From contig CBDCWW010000012.1 in assembly GCA_965223585.1 (NCBI GenBank), forward strand, positions 1-64,000: a stretch of DNA of 64,000 bases, given 5' to 3'. This DNA is from CBDCVN01 sp965223585. Its GTDB lineage: Bacteria > Deinococcota > Deinococci > Deinococcales > Trueperaceae. The notes beneath the pieces were generated by a model. It was not told the origin of the DNA, made no database searches, and saw only the letters and a list, made by a program, of their open reading frames with translations. Of the stretch, positions 36,901 to 46,600 are shown piece after piece. The position numbers were made by a program, and so were the translations under genes. How positions within the stretch are numbered: position 1 is the stretch's first letter; every line of letters starts with the position of its first letter.

Positions 36901-39900
36901 TTCCCCTACTGCTTGGAAATCGTAGGCTACTTCGTCGAATGTTACTATGTGGGGGTCGCCGTAGCTTTCGCCTTCTTTACATCTGGGTTTGGGACAGGGA
37001 GGAGGGTCACAATCTGGTGGTGGACCTTCTATTCGCTGATCGACAATGAAGTTACCACTTTGTGTTTCAGTTGTACCATCTTTATAAGTGGCTGTAACAA
37101 TAGTGGTGTAAGTGCCTGCAGCAAGTTGGCTTGCTATGGCTTGGAAAATCCATGTACTACCAGATTTTGAGGCGCTGCCACCTACTACTCCAGAGACTCC
37201 TACACTTGCAACCAAGTCATTAGGATCAGATACGCTCACTTGGACAGTAACGTCGGGCTTTATTTCCTCTTGTGTTTTACAAAAAATTTTTATAATGTGG
37301 GTTCCAGCAGTTGCTCCACCACTGGGATTTATACTTATACCACCATTACCACCATCACCATCACAGTCTGGGCTATCACTTGCTTGGATTGTAAAGCTTC
37401 CTTGAGCTGCTGTTGTTGTAGTATTCCCATCTTGATCTGTTATAGAGGTATTTCCATTTAAAGTATAATTGCCCTCTCCAAGGTCAACACTTGCATTTAC
37501 CATGGCTGCATTGTTAGCTGTAGCGCTTACTGATCCATCTATATCTATATTTATGATATCAGCTAGCACTCCTGATAGTAGTTCTCCTTTAAGATCTACA
37601 TTTATTTTCTTTGTTTCTGCTGGGCATCCTTCACCACCAACAAACCCAATAACAGGGCTACCACTTGTTGGTAATTTTGTGCCATTTGCTGTTAATTCCA
37701 TGCCACAAGCATTATTCTTGACTTTAAATTTGCGTTCTTCTGTTACTTGTTGACCAGGATTTCTTTCGCCGTCATCCATTGTGACAGTTACTTTTATTAT
37801 ATATTCACCATCACTAAGTAAGAGAGGCCCTGAATCATATTCAAGTTCTCTAGCAAGAGCTTGCGAATTGTCAACAGTTTTGGTAATACCTGTAGGTATA
37901 GTCACATCATAGCCATAAATCCCTTTTCCTTTTAAGCTAACTAGTACTCTACAAGAGCTTGGCTGACTAATTGTATGTAAAGCAGGATCTTCATCTGTCT
38001 CATGAGAAAGAGGGTTGGGAAGACCTTCTACGCTTGGCTCAATATCAATAACACGCACACGGATGGGATTACGGAATATATCATCGTCAGTAGCATTATC
38101 TTTCTTGATAGGGTGATTAGCAGCCCAAACAGGTATTTTAGCTGTACTCCCTTGTTGATTAGTTTGTACTTCACGTTCTAGCCACAGATCTAGAGGTGTA
38201 TCAAGTACAGTACTTACTAAACTTTTTACATCTGCGCTATCTATATGGAAATTCAGGGTGGCTGTGGAGCCAGAAGTAACAGTCACTTGCTGTGTAGTTG
38301 TTTCTAGCTTACTAGTTTCTATTGGCAAAAAACGAGAGCGGACGTGTGCTTGACGTGATGAGGTAGGTTTATTATCATCTCGGAATTCTAGTAACACAGA
38401 GGGAACATCTTGAGAAAAAATTGTCAAACCAGGATAAACAACATTTACTTCAACATCTATATCTTCTTCAGAATTAATTGTAACCATGTGCTTAATGTCA
38501 TGGTCATTTGTGGCAACTCCTCCCCATGCATCAGCTTCATCATCATATAAACGCTGCTCAGTATTAACGCCAACTTGGTTTTGCTTTATAAGAAAGCTAC
38601 TTGCCATTTGCAAATCTTCAAGTAAAGTACTAGACTTGTAGATATGATGGCTGTCTGATAAATAATTAAAGTCTCCATCAGGATCATTAGGGTTTTGCCA
38701 CCACTGGCTATAACCTGTATTACTGGTAATACCCTCTACACATGAACCATTTTTACCATTAGCTTGAGGTGCAGGGATAACATACGTATCCACCACACTA
38801 TAACCATCACCATACCCCCCCAGTGGTTCTGGGAGGGCTGGATGGTGAAGATCATCAGGGCCTGATAAATGCCAGTGTATATGAGGGGCAGTTCCCTTAC
38901 CCGTAATACTCATCAGACCAAGTACTTGGCCCTGCTCAACAAAATCATCCTTTTTAACTGGAATACTCTTGTACAAGAAATGTGTATATTTAGTGTAATA
39001 AACATTATCATTACGATCTGTATGCTCAATGACAATATAGTTACCATAATTGCCATCATTATGACCATCAGCTTTTTTCTCAATAGTAACAGTGTCTCTA
39101 AGTTCTTTAACTGTTCCTGCAGCAACGGCAAGAGCAGGTAAGCCTTCTTCTGCTGTACCACTACGGTTAAAATCTAATGCAAAGCAAGTAGTATAGTGAA
39201 TATGCCCGTTGAAACCTCGAGTACCTTCCTCTCCTGTGTAGCCTTTACTAATAGCCAATTTTATACCTGACTCATAAGGCAAATCAAGATCTAGAGTATC
39301 TATCTCCACTGCTATTGCTGTACTAGTACTTTGTTGTGCTTGAAGTTGCGAGAAAGAATTACTATTAATAGGATAGTAAATCCAAATCAGCTCATCGCCT
39401 AACCAATCTAGAAAAAATCTACCGCTGTTTGGGTCACCAATAATTTTTTCTGCTAGTCCTCTGTCCAAATTATCTATGTCTACATTGCGTTCACTAGTGC
39501 GCATCCTATACAAAAGACCAAGTTCCTCTGGTTCTTCTGAGAAATCATCATCTCCACTAGCAAATAATGGTGAGATAATTAACCCTAGTTCAGAGGCGTC
39601 ATCATTAAACGCTGCTTCATCTAAGAACTGACCATCTTTTAGCTTAACTAAAATTTCTGACTTAGCTGTTAGAGTATCAAATAAAACGATTACGTTCTCA
39701 GCCTCATGAAAATTAGCATCAGAAGCTAGGTTACCACTAAACACTACCCAACGCCCATCCTTTGATAAGGTTATCCCTTGTTGTATCAACATTCCTGTGG
39801 ATTTACCAAAGGACACAGTACTGCCAGTATTGAGATTAACTAAATGATATTCCCTAGAAGAAAAGTTAGTAGGTATACCATCATGATCAAGGTGGCGTTC

Positions 39901-41874
39901 ATTGTAAAGCACCATAGAGTGATCGAATGTTACAGCTTCTATACGACCTATGCTAATAGCCTCAGCAAAACCAAGTAGTTCCTCCACATCAAATTCAAAA
40001 ACTCTCTTTTGGGTAGCCCAAAGTGATCTAGCCCTTAGAGTTTGAGGGTCATCCCAATCTATTTCAGGAGCAGGCTCATTATATGTTTTCTGAGCAGCAA
40101 CTCCTATACCATTAATATCACTATTTCCCAAGCTAGAAACTGTCAATTTTACAAAATAATTACCAGCACGTGTATAAGTGTGTTCTATCTGTACACCTTC
40201 ACCTGTAGTACCATCTCCAAAATCCCACTGATAAGTAAGGTTTGTACCTATAGACTCACTTGCATTGAATTCTATAGTTAATGGAGTATTGCCTGATAGT
40301 GGTGCAGCTGTAAATATTGCCTGAGGTGGTACTTGCACTTCCACTACAACACCATCAGCTACAGCCTGCACTTCTTCTGAAGCACAAGCAACCAAACCTA
40401 TGTTAACTGGATCAACTAAACTTAAAATTAATGTCGTAACAAAAGCCCAGTTCAAATCTGCATCACGCTCATATACAAGAACATTATTCTCCTCTCTTGT
40501 AATCTTGTAGCACACTGGGGTGCTTATCCCTTGCTGCCCCTGTACTGTCTGAACTGTTCCTGTATCGTCTACATATTCCACCTCCGTTCCATCACTAGTT
40601 AGTTTTACCGAAACATATACCGAAGGGTCATTACTATCTTCCAACAACAATCCTGCACCAGCCTCTGGATCATCACTGGTTAAACTTTGTATACAAGCTT
40701 GGGCAATAAAGTCACCATCGTGGCTTTGGTAAATGTACTGGCTAGTTACACCCTCCCCTGTTCCCTGTACTGTTAAATTCACGCTATTGGTATTAGGATC
40801 ATAAACAGCACTACCACTACCATCTCCTCGAGTCTCTTGTGACCAAGCCCCTGTAGTAGGTATATCTAAATTACTACCAAATGCAACATAACCTATCACC
40901 TCATCATGTGGGTTGTGGTTGCTGCTATCTGGTGGCTGAATTAGCACCTCTACTCCTTCTGTGTCTAAGTTTCGGTAACGCAAAGCAGTTGTCTGATTCC
41001 CCTTGTTATCATCATAGGTTTGTACGCCAGCTAAAAATATAACACTATCCACTATTGGTGTTATTGCTTGTGTACTAAGCTCTTCAGGAAGAGCAAGACT
41101 TTGGGGAAAAGTAAGGCTGTGCCAAGTGTTTGTCAGTACATTATCTGTTAAGCCTGCTACATAGCTTGTATCACCTAATTCATTATTACCTTGTTCTACG
41201 ACTATGTAGCCTACTGTTTCAGTAGCATCTGTGCCTTCTGTATTGTCATCTCGTTGTAAGCGTACTTCAAAACCACCTGCTACATTTATATTCTTTTGGC
41301 GAGTGATGGTTACTAAAGGGTTATTAGAGCTTTGTGGTTGACTAAGCACTATAGGAGTATCTGTATAGCTATGGGAAAAACTTATAGAACTGAATTGGTG
41401 ACTAGCTTCTAGCAAGCCTGCTTCAATCTTTACACCACTTTCAAGTTGGTGACTACCTGCTTCTATTACTAGGTAGCTTAGCTCTTCTGTTAAGTGTTGA
41501 CCATCTGCCCATTCTGCTAGTTTTAGTTCAAAGCTGTTTGTGTTTACATTACGCAACCTTACTGCAGTAGCTTCTCCATCGTTAAAGGAAGGTGGTTGGG
41601 CAATAACTACAGGTTTAGCATAATTACCTAAAAGGTTAATAGTGTACCATTCATCAGCAGTGGCCTGATCTATGGCTACTTTGCCAACTTCAGCAAATAG
41701 AAATCCTGTACCTGTGTTTGCAGTGTACAAGGGGTTTTGTGATTTTAGTTCGACTGGATTGGTGGTAAGAACAGGAGCTGGTGACTCAGATTTACTGCGA
41801 AAGCAAGCAACAAAAGCAAAAATAACTGCTGTAAAAATAACTAAAAAATATAAAGTCCTATTAAAATATAACAT
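30922..41874 (-). CDS. Giant modular surface lipoprotein: lectin-like, PKD, M23, VWD, Ig-like and RCC1 modules
   Basis: A 3650-residue exported protein. The signal segment ends at C24 (AFVAC), a plausible but imperfect lipobox. Modules in order: three lectin-like repeats (about 60-345, ending in SYLVIEAG/GYIVVEQG/GYVAFG); a concanavalin-like module (375-505) shared with the gene at 42498; a PKD domain (525-600, YQWDFGDGTTGEG); a beta-propeller-like stretch (610-860); an M23 peptidase domain (about 885-1010, with HYTTCFALDF and HIHWHL as zinc sites); Ig-like parts; a von Willebrand D domain (about 1635-1835, GDPHIVTFD and LLGNYNNQQNDD); six or more carboxypeptidase-regulatory-like domains (1915-2805); and a C-terminal RCC1 propeller array (2810-3650, repeats of TVWAWGxNxxGQLG). 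Probably a surface adhesin or wall-linked scaffold. GGAAGG precedes the ATG. Confidence 0.85.
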   Translation of the reverse strand: MLYFNRTLYFLVIFTAVIFAFVACFRSKSESPAPVLTTNPVELKSQNPLYTANTGTGFLFAEVGKVAIDQATADEWYTINLLGNYAKPVVIAQPPSFNDGEATAVRLRNVNTNSFELKLAEWADGQHLTEELSYLVIEAGSHQLESGVKIEAGLLEASHQFSSISFSHSYTDTPIVLSQPQSSNNPLVTITRQKNINVAGGFEVRLQRDDNTEGTDATETVGYIVVEQGNNELGDTSYVAGLTDNVLTNTWHSLTFPQSLALPEELSTQAITPIVDSVIFLAGVQTYDDNKGNQTTALRYRNLDTEGVEVLIQPPDSSNHNPHDEVIGYVAFGSNLDIPTTGAWSQETRGDGSGSAVYDPNTNSVNLTVQGTGEGVTSQYIYQSHDGDFIAQACIQSLTSDDPEAGAGLLLEDSNDPSVYVSVKLTSDGTEVEYVDDTGTVQTVQGQQGISTPVCYKITREENNVLVYERDADLNWAFVTTLILSLVDPVNIGLVACASEEVQAVADGVVVEVQVPPQAIFTAAPLSGNTPLTIEFNASESIGTNLTYQWDFGDGTTGEGVQIEHTYTRAGNYFVKLTVSSLGNSDINGIGVAAQKTYNEPAPEIDWDDPQTLRARSLWATQKRVFEFDVEELLGFAEAISIGRIEAVTFDHSMVLYNERHLDHDGIPTNFSSREYHLVNLNTGSTVSFGKSTGMLIQQGITLSKDGRWVVFSGNLASDANFHEAENVIVLFDTLTAKSEILVKLKDGQFLDEAAFNDDASELGLIISPLFASGDDDFSEEPEELGLLYRMRTSERNVDIDNLDRGLAEKIIGDPNSGRFFLDWLGDELIWIYYPINSNSFSQLQAQQSTSTAIAVEIDTLDLDLPYESGIKLAISKGYTGEEGTRGFNGHIHYTTCFALDFNRSGTAEEGLPALAVAAGTVKELRDTVTIEKKADGHNDGNYGNYIVIEHTDRNDNVYYTKYTHFLYKSIPVKKDDFVEQGQVLGLMSITGKGTAPHIHWHLSGPDDLHHPALPEPLGGYGDGYSVVDTYVIPAPQANGKNGSCVEGITSNTGYSQWWQNPNDPDGDFNYLSDSHHIYKSSTLLEDLQMASSFLIKQNQVGVNTEQRLYDDEADAWGGVATNDHDIKHMVTINSEEDIDVEVNVVYPGLTIFSQDVPSVLLEFRDDNKPTSSRQAHVRSRFLPIETSKLETTTQQVTVTSGSTATLNFHIDSADVKSLVSTVLDTPLDLWLEREVQTNQQGSTAKIPVWAANHPIKKDNATDDDIFRNPIRVRVIDIEPSVEGLPNPLSHETDEDPALHTISQPSSCRVLVSLKGKGIYGYDVTIPTGITKTVDNSQALARELEYDSGPLLLSDGEYIIKVTVTMDDGERNPGQQVTEERKFKVKNNACGMELTANGTKLPTSGSPVIGFVGGEGCPAETKKINVDLKGELLSGVLADIINIDIDGSVSATANNAAMVNASVDLGEGNYTLNGNTSITDQDGNTTTTAAQGSFTIQASDSPDCDGDGGNGGISINPSGGATAGTHIIKIFCKTQEEIKPDVTVQVSVSDPNDLVASVGVSGVVGGSASKSGSTWIFQAIASQLAAGTYTTIVTATYKDGTTETQSGNFIVDQRIEGPPPDCDPPPCPKPRCKEGESYGDPHIVTFDEVAYDFQAVGEFILFETEDEYMRVQVRQSPLPNSDDPFSVYKAIAMQVAGDRVAVYHGEAVPLWIEGNPVTINDGESHDLPSGGRVTYDQSVGIHGADVYNIVWPPVDSDYPQVEVSLLNTHLNIYKALVPSTYQNNIIGLLGNYNNQQNDDITTRDGTVITQPIEFDDLYNVYGESWRITQEESLFDYLLGEDTETFTDRSYPDRPIEVEDLSASERQAAETICLATGITDPVILEACILDVALTGDNTIAQSTAPAETETASTPLDVERPVFVDRRIKFEGRVVNALVNGEGIPGVEVTILAQGEILRDQCTRNTGIGGNFTCTVTLVDDLPFTATASIDGYGPMTSMELNITSSDIPPLGEISTYNVNQFELNPATLNLQGQVLDVLGNPVANADLGISGPFPAAGIKTDAQGRYSVFKGVSDSNLNGSLIYSLSHHQILDSENITVIQNYTAITGEVTNITKDFNLSIEADPEYSLVTFSGGVDNQTLPTAPLDGLTITIKDSSSADELCSTELTPLGSYSCPESAIAYQPQLEVAYEFRQSSQLITPAISNTFNLEESHDGTVNLLQHNLEINPNMLKIIANVVDNTNLPVGNAEVIIEQPVATTNNTAATGEALLLVYLPVGTTSGDLAYKARFNNAINNVETSVETTPFNVAANNLQDLNITITLPITLDRRQVVFDGKAVPIWDTNQILRDYRLIIASDSGTLCTIDMPAGQNFYHCEIDLTSEEALDITYQLTHPDWGSHELTGQVPAGNFNTETRIDGAASILEIPITGLNLSGTLYDDNASALANAQVKVVGRNITATTDPQGQYNLPQLLYTSTTTTASPTLEITYGSLDLVQTKDIDIALTAQTLNTVTQDLLFDQRKVGLQGQLHSSFAAGAIISDSQVTFTFTNDSSNTFCDVTSDNTGNYNCAQKVVEGSPLELDYVATGAWGSDSGSVSIPYADLPAVGEANTLTVDLGLTATTGQINGKIADDQSNPIANATIEITGDDTGQTSSDVNGDYEWSFITPSSLTEANLSLQVTYGSAALEDNFTATIPLTANELATLTKDLSVNKRIFGFSGKVIDPNNPSTIFIDIPVNISLEGVTICDTTTNSASEYTCPERTYEQESVTLSYQIGNDTPKNLLVTLPAVGEQESQVLDLEATVSLQPIKVFDNSTLAAGSGHTLFIQSDSTVATLGGNRFGPLGDGTTKEKLYPVEVLDSSGSPFSNVMQVSARSSNSLALKVDGTVWNWGYLRHDIILAGSSNTHVSPVQILDTSGNSLSGFVSIAAGSSHSLALKADGTVWAWGYNNRGQLGNNTTTDRDRAVQVIETGGQPLNNVIQVAAGSNHSLALKADGTVWAWGSNEYGKLGNGTLGSSTSSVRVAKKVVDALGVDINNVVAIAAGQSHSLALRVEADLNNNKEVGFVWAWGNNTDGKLGNGNSTNQANPVQVIDEAGNPVQNVVGIQAGSSHNLLIKENGTLWSWGSNDHGELGDGTATRSYHVVQVVSETNSAITLDLKSERAAFAAGNGRSILIQADNSVWVWGNNPNEYFISDFLIQDTLHPTRLLDVDSSTPLTDIVAGAAGYSTALIRANGTVLMWGDNRYAQLGNGTTKFLVTPTEVSTASGQPFGEVDHMNIEFAWSSAIKNDQTLWVWGRNLIEGGNEAYPKQVVNDLSQPLDSIVKIDAEGWNNIGLALRTDGELWRFSVGGASQELPAPATNESKIIDVAIGYGGGIGYAPHNLILKENDTVWAWGSNGSGQLGDGTTVDQSTPVQTLEALDQPLTNVDRILARASFSIALKTDGTVWAWGNNNRGQLGYQSSTWYSPYAQQVVDSSNQPLTSITDLSAAWRHTLAIKSDGTVWAWGSNYDGELGEGTAGGFKPYAVQVVDQAGNPLNNVEKVVAGSYHSLALAQDGTVWAWGSNYGGQVGIGDTSISEVPYAIRVLDISGQPLSGVSDIITDSHSAEGEYSLAIKNDGTAWIWGQISLLGEDKGVGVYSQAEQVKQFTFKPFILR

Positions 41875-41878
41875 CTAA

Positions 41879-42497
41879 GTCCTTCCTTACTTGAACAAAT
41901 AGATGCCCTTACCTTCTTAAAGAAAATAACCTTGGTACGCTCAAAAGTACCTTTTATTTGTAGAAGCAACCATAAAGGCACATCCCCAGAGCAGTACTAC
42001 TTTGGCAGTAACTAATGGAAGCGAGTTACCAAGATATAGAAATATACCTATGGAAATTTGATTAGGTGCTGTTTCTAATCTTACCCATAAACCTCCTAAT
42101 GTTTAGATCCCTTAATATTTTTAATGTTTTTATTGAGTAATGCAATCTAGTTAAAAAGTAACACGACCTTCATGTGTCAATCATGAGAAATCTTATTTGT
42201 TTCTTCATAATTCCTTATGGTTCCTAAACCAAAAGAGCCTACATCCCTTTTCCTAGCTATGGTTTTGAGTTTTATTTGGAGAATTAGCTTCTTTTTTATT
42301 CCTCAATTTTATGAATAAAACCCTGACTGGCAAAGACTTACATAACCTGAAAGGGTTTGGGTTATTTTCTCAGAGGGTTTACAGGATGCAGCCTAGGGTA
42401 TTGCGCTCTTAAGCAGGGTCTAGAAAAAGTAAATCCTGCTCCCAAGGGTAACAACTTTCCAAAAAGCTTTAGGAAAACTATAGTGCCTAGTTTCTTG
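41879..42497. other. Intergenic region upstream of the giant gene
   Basis: About 620 bp. A perfect -35 TTGACA on the minus strand (42180-42175) with T-rich DNA about 17 bp downstream could form a distant promoter for the giant gene, giving a 5' leader of about 270 nt. No coding frame, tRNA or known riboswitch is visible. Confidence 0.3.
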
Positions 42498-43640
42498 TCA
42501 GCCATGAACTAATACCAGAGGGGTCTTACCCTCTGGTATTGCTAAATCGCTACTACCACTTGGTGGATTTTCTACATCGCTATTGCATGATGAGAGTGGA
42601 TCAGACTCACTAGGAACTTTAAAAATACCTAAGTTACCTTCGTAACGCTGATCTGTTGCCAGCTCATTTTCTCCAACGATCAAACCTGAATGTGATTGTA
42701 GGGCAAAGAATTGCTGTTCTAATTGATCAAAAGACCCCGTAGGCCCGGGTATTATAAAATCTGAGGTGTCAACAGGTAATACAGAAATCTTTAAAATCCC
42801 AGATAACGGTGCTTCAGTAACATTCTTAGCAAGTCGTATATCTGCTGCATGTACCAAAATGGGTCCCCCTAGAACATGAGCCCTCAACCCAACATAGCTA
42901 ACATCATTACCAAAAGTAATCACCACTTCAGAAGCAGCATCTGCTAGTAATCGCTCGTCTTCCCCTGGAAAACTTGGGGCAAAGATAACTACTGAGTAAT
43001 CATCACTATCTAAGTTAATAGCTGACATAGGTATTTCAATCTGAGTCTTATAACCAATTGGCTTGAAACTATCATCGTAGCTAGGATTTTTGTCATCAAT
43101 AACCTTCAAAGTAACTTCAGCTTCAGATTTTAAAGCATCTCTATAAATACCCCCATAATAATCACATCCAGCACGAGCACTACAAGAACTGTACAAACCA
43201 TTCTTTATTTTTATTCCCCCACCTGTATACTGACCATCAATGACTTCTGTTCCCATTACTTTACTAGCTTTTGCAATAACATCCTCGTTAGAAGCATCTG
43301 TTTCTAACTCAATATCCTCAACAACAACCTGCACTTCTTCAGAAGCACAAGCAACCAAACCAACATTAACTAGATCAACCAAACTTAAAACTATAGTAGT
43401 CACTAAAACCCAATTCAAACCATCATCAGATTCATATACAAGAACACTGTCTTCCTTTCTTTCGAGTTTGTAGCACACGGGGGTGCTGTTCTGCTGCCCC
43501 TGTACCGTCTGTACAGTGCCTGTATCGTCTACATACTCCACCTCCGTTCCATTACTAGTTAGCTTTACCGAAACATATATCAAGGGGTCACTACTATCTT
43601 CTAACAACAATCCTGCACTAGCCTCTGGATCATCACTGGT
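42498..43640 (-). pseudogene. Truncated gene sharing a module with the giant lipoprotein, cut at a lipase-like motif
   Basis: The first about 120 residues (from QSLTSDDPEASAGLLLEDS to GLVACASEEVQ) are about 80% identical to residues 390-500 of the giant protein, with no start codon or signal peptide; the frame meets stops just upstream, next to the end of the DUF2339 gene. The rest is another beta-rich region of about 240 residues. The end reads KTPLVLVHG directly before the stop, the beginning of an alpha/beta hydrolase (lipase) domain whose usual Trp and catalytic part are missing. Both ends are thus lost: a remnant of a larger exported protein, probably a lipase. ATG or TTG starts inside it (43610) are unlikely to be used. 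Confidence 0.6.
42511..42540. repeat. 12-bp perfect inverted repeat at the 3' end of the truncated gene
   Basis: AATACCAGAGGG and CCCTCTGGTATT flank a 6-nt loop, inside the last codons of the remnant. Such a stable hairpin at the breakpoint could be a transcription stop or the trace of a recombination event. Confidence 0.4.
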
Positions 43641-43676
43641 TAAACTTTGTACAAGTTTAGCATAATTACTTCAGCC

Positions 43677-46600
43677 TCATTTACTTTCTTTGGTATTTGC
43701 TTTAGGAGGTACAGGGGCAATGTAACCAATAAAGAGTAGCAAAACTCCTACAGCAATAAAGGAAATTACTCTTGCCAAAGTATCCGCTTGTGATAGGTCT
43801 ACTAAAAACAACTTGGTAACTGTTAAAGCTAGTAAAATTGCACCAATCAACCACGGCAAGCGCACTTTAAGACGGGCAGCAACAACCATAGCAACAAGCG
43901 CAAAGCTTGTCCAGAAAATAGAAAGGGCGCTCTGCACAATATTAGAAGCATAAAGGGCAGAAAAATTGTAAGGTATTTCTAGTAAGTGATGGGCGCTACG
44001 CAAAACCACCACACTAGGCCAAGAAATACTGGCAATAATAAGGGCTATAGTTAAGGTATTCTTCTGTGAGGCAAACAAGTTAAATTTAAGGCGGCATTTT
44101 CTCACCCACCAGATAAGTACCATCAAACTAAAAGCCTGAGTTATATCAAGCGGGTTTAAGAAGGGTATATAGCTTAGAGGTGTTGCAACAGCACTATTAA
44201 TATTGGCTGACATTAGCCAAAACCATAGCAATATGCTTAAAGGGGTTAGGGCTAAAGTAAATAGCCTTTCTTTATAAGGTTTTAGCCAAGGTAAATTTCT
44301 AAAACCTTCTGAAATTAATAAAGCTGCCATAATAGCCATAGCACTTCCCCAACTTACTAGCGACCAAGTATTAGTGTTAGCTAATGTTTGCTGCAAGAAC
44401 TCAGTAAGTACCCTTGCTAAAAGGTAAGTAATCAGCCAGAGGCTTAGGCTGTGTGCAAAAGCAAAATATTGAAAGAGCTTTTCTGCAGCAGGCAAACTAA
44501 GCGCCTGTTTTAAGAGCCAGTAATAAACTAAAAAAGCCAAAGGCCATGCTAACGTGCTCCAGCCTGCTAGCAAGGACTCTGAAGGGAGTTGTACTAGTGC
44601 TACAATAAGAATCGGTACTAATAAGAGTCCCATGCCCTGTAAAGTGGACCATTTAAGCCACTTACCAAAGAAGTGGCAGCCAAGGGCTATTAACGTTAGC
44701 AAGCCAACTAAAACAGGTAAGGCATAAGTTTGTGAGGAATAGTTATTGTTTGTTTGGACAAAAGCTATTATTGTCAACCACGAAATACCTATGATTAAGG
44801 CTGCATTAGCAATAGTCTGTAGCAGAGTTCTATTTGAGCTTTTAGTAGCTTGACTCGAGCCTTCACCAGAAGCAAAACTAATCTTAGCTAAGTAAGCACT
44901 AAAGAGATGGCTAACGCTCAATGTTAAAGCAGAAAAAGTGTAGTCACCTATGTTTTCACTTAACAAGAGCTGCAAAGTCCATGCAGCACTACTTAAAGCA
45001 ACTAACACTAGAACCATTGAGGATAAAAATGGGGTTTTGAGAGACTCATTTAAACGCAAGTACCATGTAAAAAGCACTATGAAAACTAGGCCTTGTGCAA
45101 CATTAGGCAAACTAAGGTAGGTAAGCTCTAGTCCATAATCATCAAATATTCTCAACCATAGATAGACTGCAATAGGCGTCAAGCCCCAAGTAAGGTAAGT
45201 TAATTGATAGTTTCTAAACCAGTTTAGTTTTCTTACGTGCTGGTTGCTGACAAGAAGCATTATTATGCTGAGTGCAAGGTAAGCACCAATGCTCGAGAGT
45301 TGGTTGAAAGGTTGGGGCAAAGTGATTTTTGTTAGCCAGTGGGGTAGCTCGAGCACAAAAAGCCAAGCAATCAGCCAAAGATTAGCTGCATGTGAAAGCC
45401 TTAGACTGCCCTGCCACCATTTCCTATTATCATCTAATCTTGCGCAAAATGTTAAAGCAGCTCTATGTGATAAGATGGCCAGAGACCAAGCCAACCAACC
45501 AAAATTTATCGAAGGAGGTGCAGAGTAGGCTTGGGCTACAGCAGCAGGTACCAACAAAAAGTAGAAAAGTAGCGTGGGACGACGCAGGGTTGACCAACTA
45601 AGCTTAGAGCTAAATAGCAAGCAAGCTAAAGTAGTTATAGCAAAGAAACCTAGAAAAATTTGTAATTTGTAAGCCTCGGGGTAGATTTGCTGGTCAAAAA
45701 TATGTTGAGCACCTGCTATTAACCACCAAACAAGTCCATAGCCTAAGAAAAAAGGACTAAGTTTGGTTTCCCATTTAAAGGCAAGAAAACGGGGTTTATT
45801 ATTTGCTTGTTCCCTAGCAGAGTACAATAAATAAGCACTTATAATCCCTGAGAGTGCTAGTATTGCTGCCCCAAAAGCTAGAATTTGGTTTGAATATGCT
45901 TGACCTGTAAGGACATCTACTCCCCACCAAATTGCTGCCACTGCTGTGAGTTGTATTAATATACCTGAAAGACGCATCCAAAGACTATTTTGGCGCAGAC
46001 CCACCCATAACAGACCTACTCCTTCTAAAGCCCATCCCGTACTTGCCCAAGAGGCTCCTAGCGCCAAAGGGATTGTTATGGTTACAAAGGCAAGGCCAAT
46101 AGCTAAGAAAGCCTCGCTTAACAAGCGCATGCTTTTAGAGCCTAGCCAAGATAGCAAGCCTGCTAAAGCTAGGTAAAAGGCAGCACTGATAGAACTGCTT
46201 AGGGTTATGCTCGAGCGGTCTCCTTGTAACAAAGCTGCTTGTAATGAAAAAGCAATTACTGGCAAACCAAAAACCACCATACCATCTACCAGGCCTTTGA
46301 GCTGTGGTGGTTGGCGGCTAGCATAAAGTATGGCAATAGCTATATAGAGTAAGGTAAATGCTATCAAGAAAGGCTCTGTACTATAGAAAAGCTCTGGTTT
46401 ATAGTTGAGCCCTCCCCAAGTTGCTCCAATAGCAAAGGTAAAGAAAAATCCAATTAAGTTAAGCCAGCGCCATGCTTTAAACCATGCGATAATAGCTATA
46501 CCAATATTCAACACTAAATAATAAGAAAAGAGTAGCACTTGCAAATCGGTATTAAGAGTAATTAAAACAGGCGACAAGAATCCACCAAGGGTAGCCAATA

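Noticed and set aside
36763..37170. 135-codon plus-strand frame inside the giant gene
   Set aside because: Antisense to the VWD and Ig-like part of the lipoprotein; no start signal or family match.
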